Shown: positions 11,101 to 48,135, counted from the stretch's first letter. The stretch is DNA of 64,000 nt from Euglena gracilis (GCA_039621445.1 CP154956.1:15029176-15093175), one strand, 5' to 3'. Notes: generated by a model not told the origin, from the letters alone. A program made the numbers and translations.

Positions 11101-14100
11101 CCGCCACATGACCAAGTGCACCGAGGGCGCCTTAGGAATTTTTTGTTTACGGTGCGCGTGGCGGTGCGCGTGGCATTACATGCGCGCATGGCCCTGGGTC
11201 GGTTACCCCCCCCCCCCTTGGTCGTCTAGCGGGGGGGGGCCGCCCCCCCCCCCCCCCCGCTAGACGACCAAGGGCGCCGAAGGCGCCTTGGGACTGTTTT
11301 GTTTACGGTGCGCGTAGCATTACATGCGCGCATGGCCCTGGGTCGGTTACCCCCCCCCCCCTTGGTCGTCTAGCGGGGGGGGCTGCCGCCCCCCCCCCCC
11401 CCCCCCGCACCCCCGCCCTCCAATAACAAAATCCCCTCCGGGGGGAAACAAACCCAGGGCCAGGCCCGCATGTAATGTAAACAAAACAGTCCTAAGGCGC
11501 CTTCGGCGCCCTTGGTCGTCTAGCAGGGGGGGGGGCTGCCCCCCCCCCCCCGCCCTCCAATAACAAAATCCGTTCCGGGGGGTGACCGACCCAGGGCCAT
11601 GCGCGCATGTAATGCCACGTGCACCGTAAACAAAACAGTCCTAAGGCGCCTTCGGCGCCCTTGGTCGTCTGGGGGGGGGGGGCTGGCGCCCCGCCCCCCC
11701 GCACCCCCCCCCCGCCCTCCAATGACAAAATCCCTTCCGGGGGGTGACCGACCCAGGGCCACGCGCGCATGTAATGCCACGCGCACCGTAAACAAAACAG
11801 TCCTAAGGCGCCTTCGTGCAAGATCCTAAAAGCAGAAAAAGGAATTTTTGACATAAAGTTTCATGTTTTTCTCTGAGGGAAATTTTTCCTTCACAGGGGG
11901 GGGGGGGCTTAAAAATCTTCTGGGGGGGGGGGTTGTCGAATTATTGGTGGTCGCTAGCGACCGGTCGCTCCGACCACCAACGGTCGCTAGCGACCGGTCG
12001 CCAGAATTCGGTCGCTAGCGACCATGGTCACTAGCGACCACCAAAAGTTCCATGGCCAATTTCCCGCTCGGAGCCCGGCCCGACCACCATTTTTTTGCAC
12101 TACCCCCCCCTCCTTTCTGGAGATTTAAGCCCTGAAAAAAACTTTTGTCCAAATCACCCCAACGCCAGTCAAAACCCACTTAAATGGCTCCAGACCCCCC
12201 GAACTGGGGGTGAATATGCAAAAACTTGGGGGGAAAATGCCCATTTTGGGCCACTTTTGGCAAAAGAAAACCTATAATTGCAAATTTTGACAAAAAGGAC
12301 TTGGCACTCAAGTATGTTGCCAACATAGAGGGGATTTCGTTATTTGAGGGGGGTGCGGGGGGGGGGGGGGGGGAGCCCCCCCCCCCCCCCTATGCCAAAG
12401 TGAGCCACAAAAACAACTTAGCCCCCGAGTATGTTGCCAACTCAGAAGGGATTTTGTTATTTGAGGTTCAGATGGGGGTGGAGGGAGGAGATGCGACAGA
12501 ACGCTCTCGTGATGCAGAATGCTTGCATTTCTAAAGGATTTTCATGAACCACCCCCCCCCCCTTTATTGTCCCCCCCCCCTTATTGTCCCTGGGCCCCGG
12601 CTGACGGGGGGTTTTTTTGGCCCGGCCAATGAAATTCCTTTGGTACCCCTTTATTGTCCCCCCCCCTTTATTGTCCGGTCGGGCCTCCCGGGGGAAGGTC
12701 GGTGGGACAATAAAGGGGGGGGGTGGTAATCCCTGTTTCATCATTTTACCCCTCCGGACCCCTATCAAGGGCCCACCGACCCCCACCGACCAAAGATTTC
12801 CATCTGGGGGTGTTTATTTTGGTGTAAGACACTTATTTGGACACATCCGGACCAGACAATTGCTTAAGCACTGGGTGGGTGACTGGTTTTTTCAGAGTGA
12901 CTGACTGGTTTTGGGCCCAGACCCCTCCCCCCCCCCCCCCCCCGGGGGGGTCGGCCAGGAGTGGGCAAAAGTGGCTTGAGTGACCCCGGCGCCGAAGGCG
13001 CCGGAAAATTTTTTTTGGTCTAAAATGGCCTAAAGTGACTGGAAAGTGGCCGTTTTTCTGAGTGGCCAACCCCCCCCCCCCCCGGGGGGGTAGTGATTGA
13101 CTGGTTTTTTGAAAATGAGTGACTGACTGGTTTTTAAAAAAGTGGAGTGACCCCCCCTCCCCCCCCCCCCCCCGGGGGTCGGTAAGCAATTGTATGATCC
13201 AGACCATTTCCGGGTGATTTAGGCCCGCCACAGACCATTTTTATGACCACCGACTAGCCACCACTCGTTTGCATAGGATTTTCTTCATGGGGGGGGAGTT
13301 AAACGTCGGTGGTACTGACCCGTTAGTACATTAAAGTGGGTAGTCGGCCAACTTCCCAATACCCCCCCACCCCGACTCGCCATACTTCGGGTGTTCCCGA
13401 CCCCCCGAGGGTGACCCCTTGGGGGGGTCGGCCCCGAATATTTTTTTGGCCGAAATCCATTTATTTTGAGCCAAGTAGATAAAAGTGACCGGTCCCCAAA
13501 GTCAGCAAAAGTGGCCAAGACAGTCAAAAAGCAGCAAAAAAGTGGCCAAAAGTGGCCAAAAAAACAAAAGTTGGCAAACATGGCCAAAAACAGCAACAAG
13601 TGGCCAAATGTCGGAGAAGCAGCTCGCTTGTGTTCTTCTGGTGCTGAATCCTGTCCCATGAACACTGTTGGCATCTTTGGGTGAATTGCGCACATCGACC
13701 AAAATTTTGTTTTAATTTTGCGCACCGACAAATCTTTGAGTGCGAGTTTGGCCACCTAAGGAAGGTACAAAAAATTGATAGCCTACAGTGGGGATGTTAA
13801 ATGTGGGACAATCCACAGGAATTACCATGCCCCCCCCCCCCCCGAGCTGTTTCCACAGGGGGAACGGGAATATCTCACTGTTATGGCACTTTTTGTAAAG
13901 AACTTCCCCAAAAAGTGCTCAAAAATCGACATTTCTGGGATGTTTTCAAAAATTTGATTTTTGGCAAATGTGCTCAAAAATTGATCATTTTTTGCGAACA
14001 TCCAGAAAAGTTGCCAAAATAACCCTTTTTGGCCTGCCCGAGGTATGGGAATAGCCCAGGGGGAGGACCTAGGTCCCCCCCCCCCCCGCACTGTTCCCAT

Positions 14101-17100
14101 TGGGCCGTAAAGGGTCCCAGGGACGGGAGCTCGGGGGGGGGGGGCGTGGTATTTAGTGGGACAGGCAAAAATCCATCTTTCCTCAAAAACTGCCAAGAGG
14201 TGCATAGATGGTATCAAGTCCGTGAGGTTGCAGCATTGGGTCTACAATGCAGCTGGCACTGCAGACCCAAAGCCACCCAAAGCTTGATGCAGGGCTGCGG
14301 GGGCCCGCTCAGTGGCACATGGGACGTCCATGAGTGGTATTCAACATGGATATGTAGCGGACTGACCTCGACTAAGACATGCTGCTGGACAGTCGCCCCG
14401 CTGTGGGAAACTGGCTGCGCATTCCCCCCTGCCCATTGCTTTCCTGTCTTGCAGTATGTGTGCTGGCTGAGCTTACCTCTGGTCTTTCAACGAATGTGGA
14501 TGAAGAACCGCGCCACGGGCATGGAGGTGTGTTGGCGACGGTTCCTGTCTGTTCAGGTCATGGTGGGCATTTTGTTTTGCAGGACCAGGTCCCCTCCCCG
14601 ATCCCCCCGAACCTGGAAGGGCCAGCCAGCCAGCACCTTCTCCAGCCACGGAGGTGCCAGCTGGAAAGGTGCTCCCAGCCAGGGTTTTTTTAGCTGGGGG
14701 GGGGTAGGGTGGGTGGGTCCGGCCGAGCCCCCCCCCCCCCGGGAGGGTGGGATATATTTTCGGGTCCCCGGGAGGGGGGTGGGATATAGTTTTCGGTGCC
14801 GAAGGTGCCGAAAATTTTTGGAAAGTGCTATTTTTAGCATTTTCGCATTTTTTCGGCCATTTGTGGGTCTCCCGGGACCCCCCCCCCTAGGGGGTGGGTG
14901 GGTGGGGGGGACCCCCCCGTCTTAAAAAAGCCCCTGCTCCCATCTGAGCTCTGGACCCCCCTGGGAGGGGGTCCGCTGAAATCAAGTTGGGCCCACAGCG
15001 AGTCAGCCAGCACCTTTTTCCCAGCTGGCTTGCGCCTCCTCCCCCCCCCCCCGGATCCCGAAGAAAACCCCTGTTCAGGTCGCTGTTTTTTTGTTTTGAA
15101 AATTTTGACAATGTTTTTTTTCAAACAAAAAACAAAACCATGAGGTTTTTCACCCAGAAAATTTTGAAAGCATATTTCAAAGCCTTTTTGGGAAGCTTTG
15201 GGTCATTTTTGTCCAAAGCTTCCTCCCCAAAATGAAACTGTCAAAGATTGTTATTGGATGTTTTTTGACAGTTTTTGACGTTCAAGAGGGTAGAGTGGGC
15301 AGACCAGGGATGGATGGGAAGCCCTTCGGTATTGAGGCAGGTGGGGGGTGGTGGGGGGGGGCCCAACCACCCCCCACCCCCTGGGGGGTTAAGGTGGTGG
15401 GGGGGGGTCCGGACCACCCTCCCCCCCCCCTAGATGTTGGGAGCATACATCTCTCTAAGGTTTTGCGAACCCCCCCCCGGGGGGGGGGAGCGGGTGCAGC
15501 CAGCCCCGATTTGGGCCCAGCCGCAGCATCACCCACCCCGGGGGGGGGGGTGCTGCTAGCCCAGCTAGCCAGCCCCTTTTTTGGGGGTCCAGCACAAAAT
15601 TTTTCGGCGCGAAGCGCCGAAATTTTTTGAAAAATTGTGTTCAAAAGTGGCCAAAAATGGGGTTTGGGGGGCGTTTGGGGCATTTTTGGGGGGTTTCAGA
15701 TGCATCATTTTTTCAAAACTGTGTTCTGCAGGTCATTTTTGGGCATTTTTCCGATTTCAGTCCAGCTCGCCCCGGTTCGGGTCCAGCCGGGGCCTAGCCC
15801 CCCCCCCGGGGGGGGGGGCGGGCTAGCCAGCCCAAATTTCTAGCCCTAGCCCAGCAACCCCCCCCCCCCCCCGGGGCCTTAAAGAGATGTATGGTTGGGA
15901 GGGGTGGTCCGGACCTTTCCTTGACAGGTGCCAAAAATAGCAGAAAATTTTCTTCCGGCGCTGTGCGCCAGAAAATGAGCAAAAACACCCCTTTTGCTGA
16001 CTTTTGGACATATTACCCCTTTTTTTGATGTGTTGGTGTTTTCCTGTTCAAAAAAAATTCAAAAAATGAGCATTTTTGGATTGATTTTCAAAGAAAAATC
16101 AGGGATTTTTGATCGATTTCGACCCGATTTCCGGCCTTTTGCTCGTCCATGAAATCGAAAAATTTTCGGCCCCCCCTCAGTTTCGAGGTAGGAGGGGGGG
16201 GTCCGACCCCCCCCCTCTCAAGGCTTCCCATCCATCCCTGGGGCAGACATAGGGTCGGCTCAATTCTCAATTTTCAGTGACTTTTTTGGGACACCAATTT
16301 CTGGGGCAAACCCTTATGTTTTACATGGCATTTTGTGATGGCAAATCCCTTTCGAAGGGGCCAAATGCACAATTTTTCACTTGATAAAAAACCCCTTCAG
16401 GGGAGGTCCGGCCAGAGGCCCAAATGTGGGTTTTGGTGCGAACAGGGCGTGTGTTATCAAGACACTGTGGATGCCAACTTCTTGTGTTTTGCATGGCATT
16501 TTGGGGGGGGGTGATCCGCAATTTTTCAGTCAAGGTCTGACTGCAAGCAGGTGCAATGTATGTGAATGTTTATTTATTACTTAGTTATTTATTTATTTAT
16601 GTCCAATGTGCGAGTTTTGCGAAAAGTTGCCTCCCCCTATGTCCAATGAACAGGGGGTGTCTGGACCATCTATTTTATCATTTTTTTTGCAGCACCAATC
16701 CCCAACCATCCTCCCCACTCTGGGGTCTGGAGTGAAAAAATACATTTAATGCCCATTTTTGTAAAGATACCAGCCTGTGATAATACAACCTTTCTTTTGG
16801 GGGGGCCCAGCCCCCAAAAATCAAGCCGTCTGAGGGCATTCCCCAAAAATTTTCGCCGCTTCGTGCCGGGACCTCGAGCAGGGGGGGGGGGAATTGATAT
16901 CCGCAATTTTTCCGCAATTTCCGCAATTTTTCACCATTTTTTTGAAGAATTTTTTCCCCACCACCGAAGATGGAAGATGCAATGAGTTCAAGTCATTCTT
17001 CAAATGGATCAACAGGTGTGCTATTGTGTTTTGTTGTTTCCCCCCCCAGTTTACCAATTTTTCTCACAGGTGCACCTGCGTCCCACCTGTGCAAAGAACA

Positions 17101-18561
17101 TCAAGCGTGTTGATTTGTGCTCGCCTGCATCGACGTGGGAGTTGCGGTGTTCTGAACCTCACAATTGAAAATTTTCTAAGTCCCCCCAAGCAGAAATGTG
17201 TATACCCGATATCAATTTTTCCGCAATTTTTCCGCAATTTCCGCAATTTTCCGCAATTTCCGCAATTTTTCCGAAGGCCTCCGATATCAATTCCCCCCCT
17301 GCCTCGAGCCCAGGACCACCCCCCTCCCGTGGGGGTCTTCTGTCTTAAAAAGAAGCCTGTAACCAAGCATTTACCACAAAAATGGCCTAAGATGGCCTGA
17401 ATTGTTTACATTTTTATGATCCGGTGAATGTTATTGCAATTCGTGGAACTTCAAACACCTGACTTTTTCAAGATGTGAAATAACCCCCCCCCCCAAAATA
17501 AGACCCCCCCATAAAATGGACCCCCCCCCCCAAAAATAAGACCCCCCCTGGCCGGTCCGAGCAAAAATCCATGAAATGGACCCCCCCCATGAATAAGACC
17601 CCCCTGCCGGCGCGAAGCGCCGGATTTTTGAAAAATGGTGCATTTTTTGGGGGAAAATCTGCTATTTTGGGACTGTTTTCACACAATTCAGCATATTTTA
17701 CCCTATTTGTCTGGCGCGAAGCGCCGAATTTTTCGAAAAGTGGTATTTTGGGGTGCCATTTTTGGACATTTAGGGGGTCGAAAATTTTTCCAGCAAAAAT
17801 CCATAAAATGGACCCCCCCATGAATAAGACCCCCCCTCGGGCTTTCCAGCAACCGACCCATGAAATGGACCCCCGGTCTTATTTTTGGGGGGGGTTTAGC
17901 ACCTATTTAACATCTTCATTCACGCTGCTTAATGAGCGTTTTTCGACCCCCCCCCCAGCCTCCCGTTTTCAGCCTGCAACCCATGCATTTGGGTCAAAAA
18001 AGGTCGAAAAAAGTTTTCGCCCAAAACGATGTTTTTTGGCCTCCCAGACCTGGAAAAACTGTTTAACGAGCCAAAAATGGGCGCTTTTTTCAAACCGCCA
18101 GCCTCCCGTTCTTGGCCCGAAGCCCATACGCTTTGGGTCATCTCTGGGTCAAAAAAGTCGGGTCATTGCGGGAAATTGGTGATGGACTTTTTGGTGATCG
18201 CCAGCGACTAGTCGCTAACCAATGGCACTAGTCGCTAACCAATGGTCGCTGGCGACCATTGGTGGTCGGGCCGACCAACAATAAGTCCACCACCAGGCAA
18301 TTGCTTAAGCACCGGGGGGTGGGTGACTGGTTTTTTCAGAGTGACTGACTGGTTTTTGGCCCGGACCCGGGGGGGGGGGGTCGGCCAGGAGTGGGCAAAA
18401 GTGGATTAATTTTGGTGTTCGCTAGCGACTACTCGGCCAGACCACAAAATGGTGCGGGGATTTTGTTCAACCCCTGATTCATATCTCTTCCTCAGTACGA
18501 CATTGATTTGGAGAATTACGCCCCATTCGAAGCCAAGAAGAACCCGATGCATGGACATTAA
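8137..18561 (+). CDS. Four-exon gene for a 127-residue probable membrane-associated protein
   Basis: Exons are 8,137-8,252, 9,553-9,682, 14,455-14,526 and 18,496-18,561. They total 384 bp: 127 codons and TAA. Donors are gtgtga, gtatgc and gtgtgt; every acceptor ends CAG; phases 2, 0, 0 close exactly. The start ATG (MGGDAHAAPAEKPDPALD) is preceded by a possible 5' UTR acceptor at 8,118. The N-terminus is Ala/Pro-rich and acidic, followed by FFFGRRKTGFHLFN, FYNLYNFVRIGRVSK, a short hydrophobic stretch YVCWLSLPLVFQRMW, and a polar tail YDIDLENYAPFEAKKNPMHG. A single short membrane-contacting helix plus basic patches resembles small accessory subunits of organelle membrane complexes, but that is inference; I cannot name the family. 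Introns are 1.3, 4.8 and 4.0 kb and are almost entirely repeats. Confidence 0.75.
9981..12088. mobile_element. 2.1-kb element with ~180-bp terminal inverted repeats built from GGTCGCTAGCGACC
   Basis: The left arm (about 9,981-10,153) and right arm (about 11,892-12,088) are inverted copies. Both read, from outside in, GCGGGAAATTGGCCATGG, acttttggtggtcgctag, several nested GGTCGCTAGCGACC palindromes, then a C run and tttttaagcccc. Between them lies the tandem array 10,192-11,830. No transposase-like frame was found. It sits in intron 2 of the 127-residue gene. A diverged solo arm occurs at 18,160-18,300. Confidence 0.8.
10192..11830. repeat. Array of ~110-160-bp units in both orientations
   Basis: Each unit contains CAATAACAAAATCCCTTCC, GACCCAGGGCCATGCGCGCA, ACCGTAAACAAAACAGTCC and TAAGGCGCCTTCGGCGCC, then a C/G homopolymer hairpin. 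Direct copies lie near 10,608, 10,785, 10,943, 11,420, 11,558 and 11,722. Inverted copies lie near 11,100-11,210 and 11,265-11,355. A partial copy starts near 10,200. Reading frames through it arise from the repeat. Confidence 0.9.
12856..12975 (+). repeat. Direct repeat, copy 1 (CAATTGCTTAAGCAC family)
   Basis: The run from caattgcttaagcac through gtgactggttttttcag to ggccaggagtgggcaaaag recurs almost unchanged at 18,297-18,405. Both copies lie in introns of the same gene, each within about 1 kb of a GGTCGCTAGCGACC arm. An internal inverted segment with gtgactgactggttttt follows to about 13,160. Confidence 0.8.
13460..13620. repeat. Degenerate GGCCAAAA low-complexity sequence
   Basis: Repeated agtggccaaa words. 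The same composition appears at 5,800-5,900, 23,810-24,170, 25,740-25,830, 36,590-36,850 and 49,540-49,820. It gives spurious open frames rich in Lys/Gln/Trp or, on the other strand, Phe/Gly/His. Confidence 0.7.
14679..14936. mobile_element. Small TIR element, 7/8-bp target duplication
   Basis: Ends are CAGGGTTTTTTTAGC (from 14,681) and CTTAAAAAAGCCCCTG (to 14,936). The flanks CTCCCAGC and CTCCCATC match at 7 of 8 positions, consistent with an old hAT-like 8-bp duplication. The interior has opposed C and G runs and a GGTGCCGAAGGTGCC hairpin next to gaaaattttt. It lies 150 bp after the small exon at 14,455. Confidence 0.7.
15300..16260. repeat. Nested poly-C/poly-G hairpin elements
   Basis: Several opposed C8-12/G8-12 pairs flank GGCGCGAAGCGCCG (about 15,605-15,620) and a decayed copy ccggcgctgtgcgcc near 15,953. 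The words gggatggatgggaagcc (15,305) and cttcccatccatccctgg (16,222) are inverted copies that may mark the outer ends of one element of about 0.9 kb. Confidence 0.6.
16879..17301. mobile_element. TIR element with exact 7-bp target duplication
   Basis: The ends are CAGGGGGGGGGG followed by AATTGATATC, and GATATCAATT followed by a C run and TG. The flanking 7-mer CCTCGAG is exact on both sides (16,872-16,878 and 17,302-17,308). Just inside each end are repeats of TTTTTCCGCAATTTCCGCAA. No coding potential is apparent. A 64-bp relative with its own 7-bp duplication lies at 57,850. Confidence 0.85.
17480..17890. repeat. AATAAGACCCCC / AAATGGACCCCC cluster with GGCGCGAAGCGCC hairpins
   Basis: Alternating aaaataagaccccccc and aaaatggaccccccc words surround two hairpins, at about 17,608 and 17,714. 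The right end (cttatttttgggggg) is inverted relative to the left end, so the whole may be one foldback element. Confidence 0.65.
18160..18405. repeat. Solo inverted-repeat arm plus direct repeat copy 2
   Basis: 18,165-18,300 resembles one arm of the 9,981-12,088 element (attgcgggaaattgg, nested gtcgctaaccaatgg and ggtcgctggcgacc). 18,297-18,405 is the second copy of the 12,856 repeat. The final exon of the 127-residue gene starts 90 bp further on. Confidence 0.7.
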
Positions 18562-19086
18562 ATCCCACACATGATGAACCTCCACTCGAATGCTCTTCCC
18601 ATTTCATCCATCAACAACCCACAGTAATGTGTGTGTGAAAGGAGGCAAACACCCATCCATTGGGGAAAAGGTTGCCTGATTTCACAGCAACAATCTTTCA
18701 CGCAAATGGTCTTTTTTTGCACAGGGGTGGCAAATTTCTTTTCACACATTGATCAGTTTGGCAAAATCAAAATTATTTACCAGAGTGAAGTTTTTTTTAA
18801 ACTTTTTATCTTTTTTTCAGAAAAGGAGGCAAAACTATTTGCATGATGTAAAAAAAAAAGGGATGCAATTCTGCCTGGGACATCAAGCGTTTTCCATAGT
18901 TGCCCCGTGGAGTGCGATGCCACACACACACACACACACACACACTCTCTCTCTGTCGAGGGGGCTTTTAGGAAGGCCGGAGTCAGGCATGTGCGTCGTC
19001 ACCCTCCCAAAAAAAAATAGCGCCCACCCCCTCCACCCCCGAGAAGGCACAAGACTTCTCGAAGTGCGCCAGCGTGGGCGGAGCTC

Positions 19087-20455
19087 GGCGATTTTTCAAG
19101 CTACTTCAAATTTCTGACTGGTGGAACCTCCCCCAACACCTCGGGCTCCGCACTACCCTATCTATGTGCGGAACATCCTTGCCCCACAGTTTGGCTCGAT
19201 GGGGCCTGTCTTTTCTCGCCGGCCGCTGCTCTTTGTTTTTCTTTCCTTGCGTCTTCTCCCTGCTGTTTTTCGCGCCAGCAGCTGGCTTGGTTTGCAAACG
19301 TGAAGGGGAAGTTTGGATGTCCCAAAAAGGAGGCCCGTTCAAAGGTGGGAAACCCTGCAGAAGTCAGGCTGGATCAGAATGGGTGAGGCCCAGACTTCCC
19401 TAAAGGCGAGGCGGCGGGATTCAAACAAGGCGGCCCTTCTCCGTCGTGGGAGGCCCTGATAGAGTCAGGTTGGGCCGGAAAGGGTGCGGAGCCCCCCCGG
19501 ACATTACAAGATAGCTAGATACCCGCTTGAATGCATTGTTTGATTGGGATTGTTGGCCCCCATGGCCCTGGCCCAAAGGCAGTATTTGCCTCCTGGTTGT
19601 TGCTTCTGCCTCTTACGGGGCCTTGTGACCACTGTCTGCCAGGGTCCGTGGCCGTCATTTTGGGGGGTTTGTTTGATTTTTGAAAATTTGTTTGGGGAAC
19701 GGGCAGACACGGTTCGCAGTGTTCGGTCCGCACCATCGGCTTGTTCAGCTGCTTCGGCTGCCTCTTCTTGAAGGTTTCCAGCGCTGTTGTGCTTTGAAAT
19801 TGCATCTTTCATTGAATTCCTTCCGCAAGCTTCAACAATTTCCGATGAAAGATTCTGTAGGAGCGTCTTGTTCAGGAAAATTTAAGGTGATTGATTGACC
19901 CTCTTCTTTTCTTCCAATTCTCAGGTATTTGTAGTTCCTTTCTTCTGGGTGTCGAAGGGCAAATTAAGAATCAGCCAACTGCGGCGAAAAAGGCACCAAG
20001 CAGGGACTCCTAACCCAGCGAAAAAAAAACCATCCGGACGCCACCGCGGGCGAGCAAGGCATGGCCTTAAAGGGGCAAAGTGTGGAGCCCGAGGTGGTGT
20101 GCCCTGTCCCCCCCTCTCGGTCTTCCTCGGGAGAGTGCGATTCCTTGCCTGGGCGCTGGAGTCTGCCGAAAAAGGTCCACCCGGAAGGCGGAGTGCTCCG
20201 CAGGAAAATGCGCAGAGCCCAAACGCTATTATTCGCAGCGCTACCCTCGCTTGGAAACCGAGGGTGATGCACAAAGTTTTCTGGAAGCTCATGCCGGTTT
20301 TTTTTTTTACCTCTCTCCGGAAAAGGCCCTTGCAAGAACCTCCTCCGATCGCCGATCGCTCTGCGGGAAAGAGGGCCCCGCAGTGGTCTTGTGCGCCCTT
20401 GTGGCGATTTTGCTTTTTTTCAGGGTCAATACCCCGCTTCCGAATTGCCCTTGAT
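19087..20455 (+). CDS. Possible exons of a further plus-strand gene
   Basis: Two stretches look protein-like: around 19,125-19,235 (PRAPHYPIYVRNILAPQFGS) and around 20,220-20,455 (EPKRYYSQRYPRLETEGDAQ, later EGPAVVLCALVAILLFFRVN before a stop). The second has a hydrophobic segment that could span a membrane. Donor-like gtgatg follows LETEG near 20,265. I could not link these with matching phases, and the minus strand is also open across 19,921-20,664. No family is recognised. Treat this as a region worth testing with RNA data. Confidence 0.25.
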
Positions 20456-20907
20456 GCCCCTTCCTCTCTGGTCTTTCCCTGTTTTTTTTGTCTGGTCAGT
20501 TTGGATTTCCAAAAGGAAAAGCCACGGTTTCGTGTTTTCAACGGGGCCAACCAGGTCGTGGCGTTCCCCACTCGAGCCTTTCTTGAGGTCCACTGTTCGT
20601 TCCCTTGGCCAAAAAACTTCACCTCAATCCCAAAACAAAAAAAAAGAGAGACAACGATTTTCAAAACCGAAACCCAATTTCCAAAACAGCACTCCAGCCC
20701 AGACAGACAGCCCTCACTGGCATGCAGGAAAACAAACCGATGGCGATGGAATGGAGAAAAAAGGAGAGAGAGAGAAGAAGAAAGAGCGACGAGAAAAGGA
20801 GCTCATCAACGCTGGTGTGAGTGTGCGTGCAGTGATAGCGGGCGAAGGGATCTTGGCGGCTCCCCCTCATGGCTCCACCGAGTGCGGGAAAAGGAAAGTT
20901 CGCTGCA

Positions 20908-46724
<25,817 letters not shown>

Positions 46725-46869
46725 CTGTCAGTTGAGCCCAGGCCTTTCAAACGCCGGCCGTTCTGGCTTGGCTCGGGGCATGATTGAAGGTAAGACCAGG
46801 GGGCCAACCATGGGGGGGGGGGTACCAAACTTGCGTGTAAGGAGGAGGGCACCCGGGGGGGAGGTATCA

Positions 46870-46913
46870 ACGTGTGTGTGCTGTGTGTGCTGTCTGTGTG
46901 TGTGTCTGTGTGT

Positions 46914-46984
<71 letters not shown>
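46870..46984 (+). repeat. (GT)n microsatellite
   Basis: About 50 GT units after CTGTGTGTGTCT steps. It is upstream (minus strand) of the 46.7-kb exon. Confidence 0.95.
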
Positions 46985-46988
<4 letters not shown>

Positions 46989-47578
46989 GCGTAAGCTGCT
47001 CCTGACAAGCAGCGGGTACAGGCAGGAGACCGTTTTCCAGGGTTTCTGGTCAAAGGGGAAAGCACATTTGAACCCTCGACTAACGGAAAGGGTGGGCCTT
47101 AAAAAACCTTCTCCTCCCTTAAGGATGGAGACCATGTTGAAGAGGGAAGTGTAAGGATTTATGGAAAGCCTTGAGGGGGGGGATCCGGACCACCCCCTTC
47201 CAACCTCGAAACTGAAGGGTGCCGGGAAAAGTTTCGTTTTTGCAGACCGACAAAGGGCTGGATACCAGGCCAAAATTGTTGTGAAATCCCTGATTTTGCG
47301 TTGAAATCAAAAAAGTCACTTTGGAAATTATTTGAACATTTCTTATTTGGAAAACACCCAAACATCAAAAAAAAAAGTGCAACACGCTCAAAAATGAGCA
47401 AAAGGGGCAATACTTGGTCATTTTTCAGCGCACCGCCGGAAGAAAAATTTTCGGAATTCTTGGAACCTGTCAAGGAGGGGGGGTAGGGAGATCTGGACAC
47501 CCCCCACCGCATGGCGCTTTAAATAATGGCGTCCGCATCGGTTGTGGGGCGGACATTTGCGATGCTCAGTCTCAGGTT

Positions 47579-48016
47579 CAGGGGTTTTCTTAAGCCGGAG
47601 GGGACCCTACGGGGGGGGTCCAGCCAGCCAGCACCCGTTTCCCAGCCAGGCTACAGACCTCCCCCCCAGGGGGTCCGCTGAAATAAAGTTCGGACCAGCC
47701 TGGAAAAAGCCGGAGGGTTCCAAAAAAAGTCCTGTAAAGCGCCGAGAATTTTTGGGAAGGGGGTTAAAAATGGCCAAAAAATGGCAGTTTTGGGTGGTTT
47801 TTGGGGCTCGCCTTCAAAGCTGGCTGAAAATGCCAACCCAGCTGGATCTGGGCATTTTGGGGGCATTTTTTGGGGGGGGGTATTCAGTGGGTCCGGCTCC
47901 CAGCCAGCTGGATCCCCCCCCCCCCCCGGACCCCACCCCTTTGGGGGGTCCAGCCAGCACCTTTTTTCCAACCAGCCCCCGGGACCCCCCCCCCCGGGTC
48001 CTTGAGAAAACCCCTG
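47579..48016. mobile_element. 438-bp hAT-like element of the CCAGCCAGCACC family
   Basis: Terminal inverted repeats CAGGGGTTTTCTTAAG and CTTGAGAAAACCCCTG differ at one position. Flanks CTCAGGTT and TTTAGGTT agree at 6 of 8 positions. The interior has inverted ccagccagcacc words, opposed C/G runs and GGGGTCCGCTGAAAT. Copies or fragments are at 5,085, 14,570-15,070 and 45,000-45,440. No coding potential. Confidence 0.8.
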
Positions 48017-48135
48017 TTTAGGTTGTATTTCCTTGATAAATTGTCATCTATCCTCTTCATCCACTTCCCCAGGGATAGATGGGAAGCCTGTCGGTATTGA
48101 AGCAGGTGGGGGATCCTGCCCCCCCCCCCCTGGGG

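Noticed and set aside
10450-11854. Several 80-135-codon Gly/Pro-rich frames
   Set aside because: All lie within the tandem array and repeat the same peptide from each unit.
14029-14925. 298-codon plus-strand frame
   Set aside because: It reads through a TIR element and C runs; only the 72-bp exon at 14,455-14,526 inside it has splice sites and phases that fit, and that is in the same frame by chance of position.
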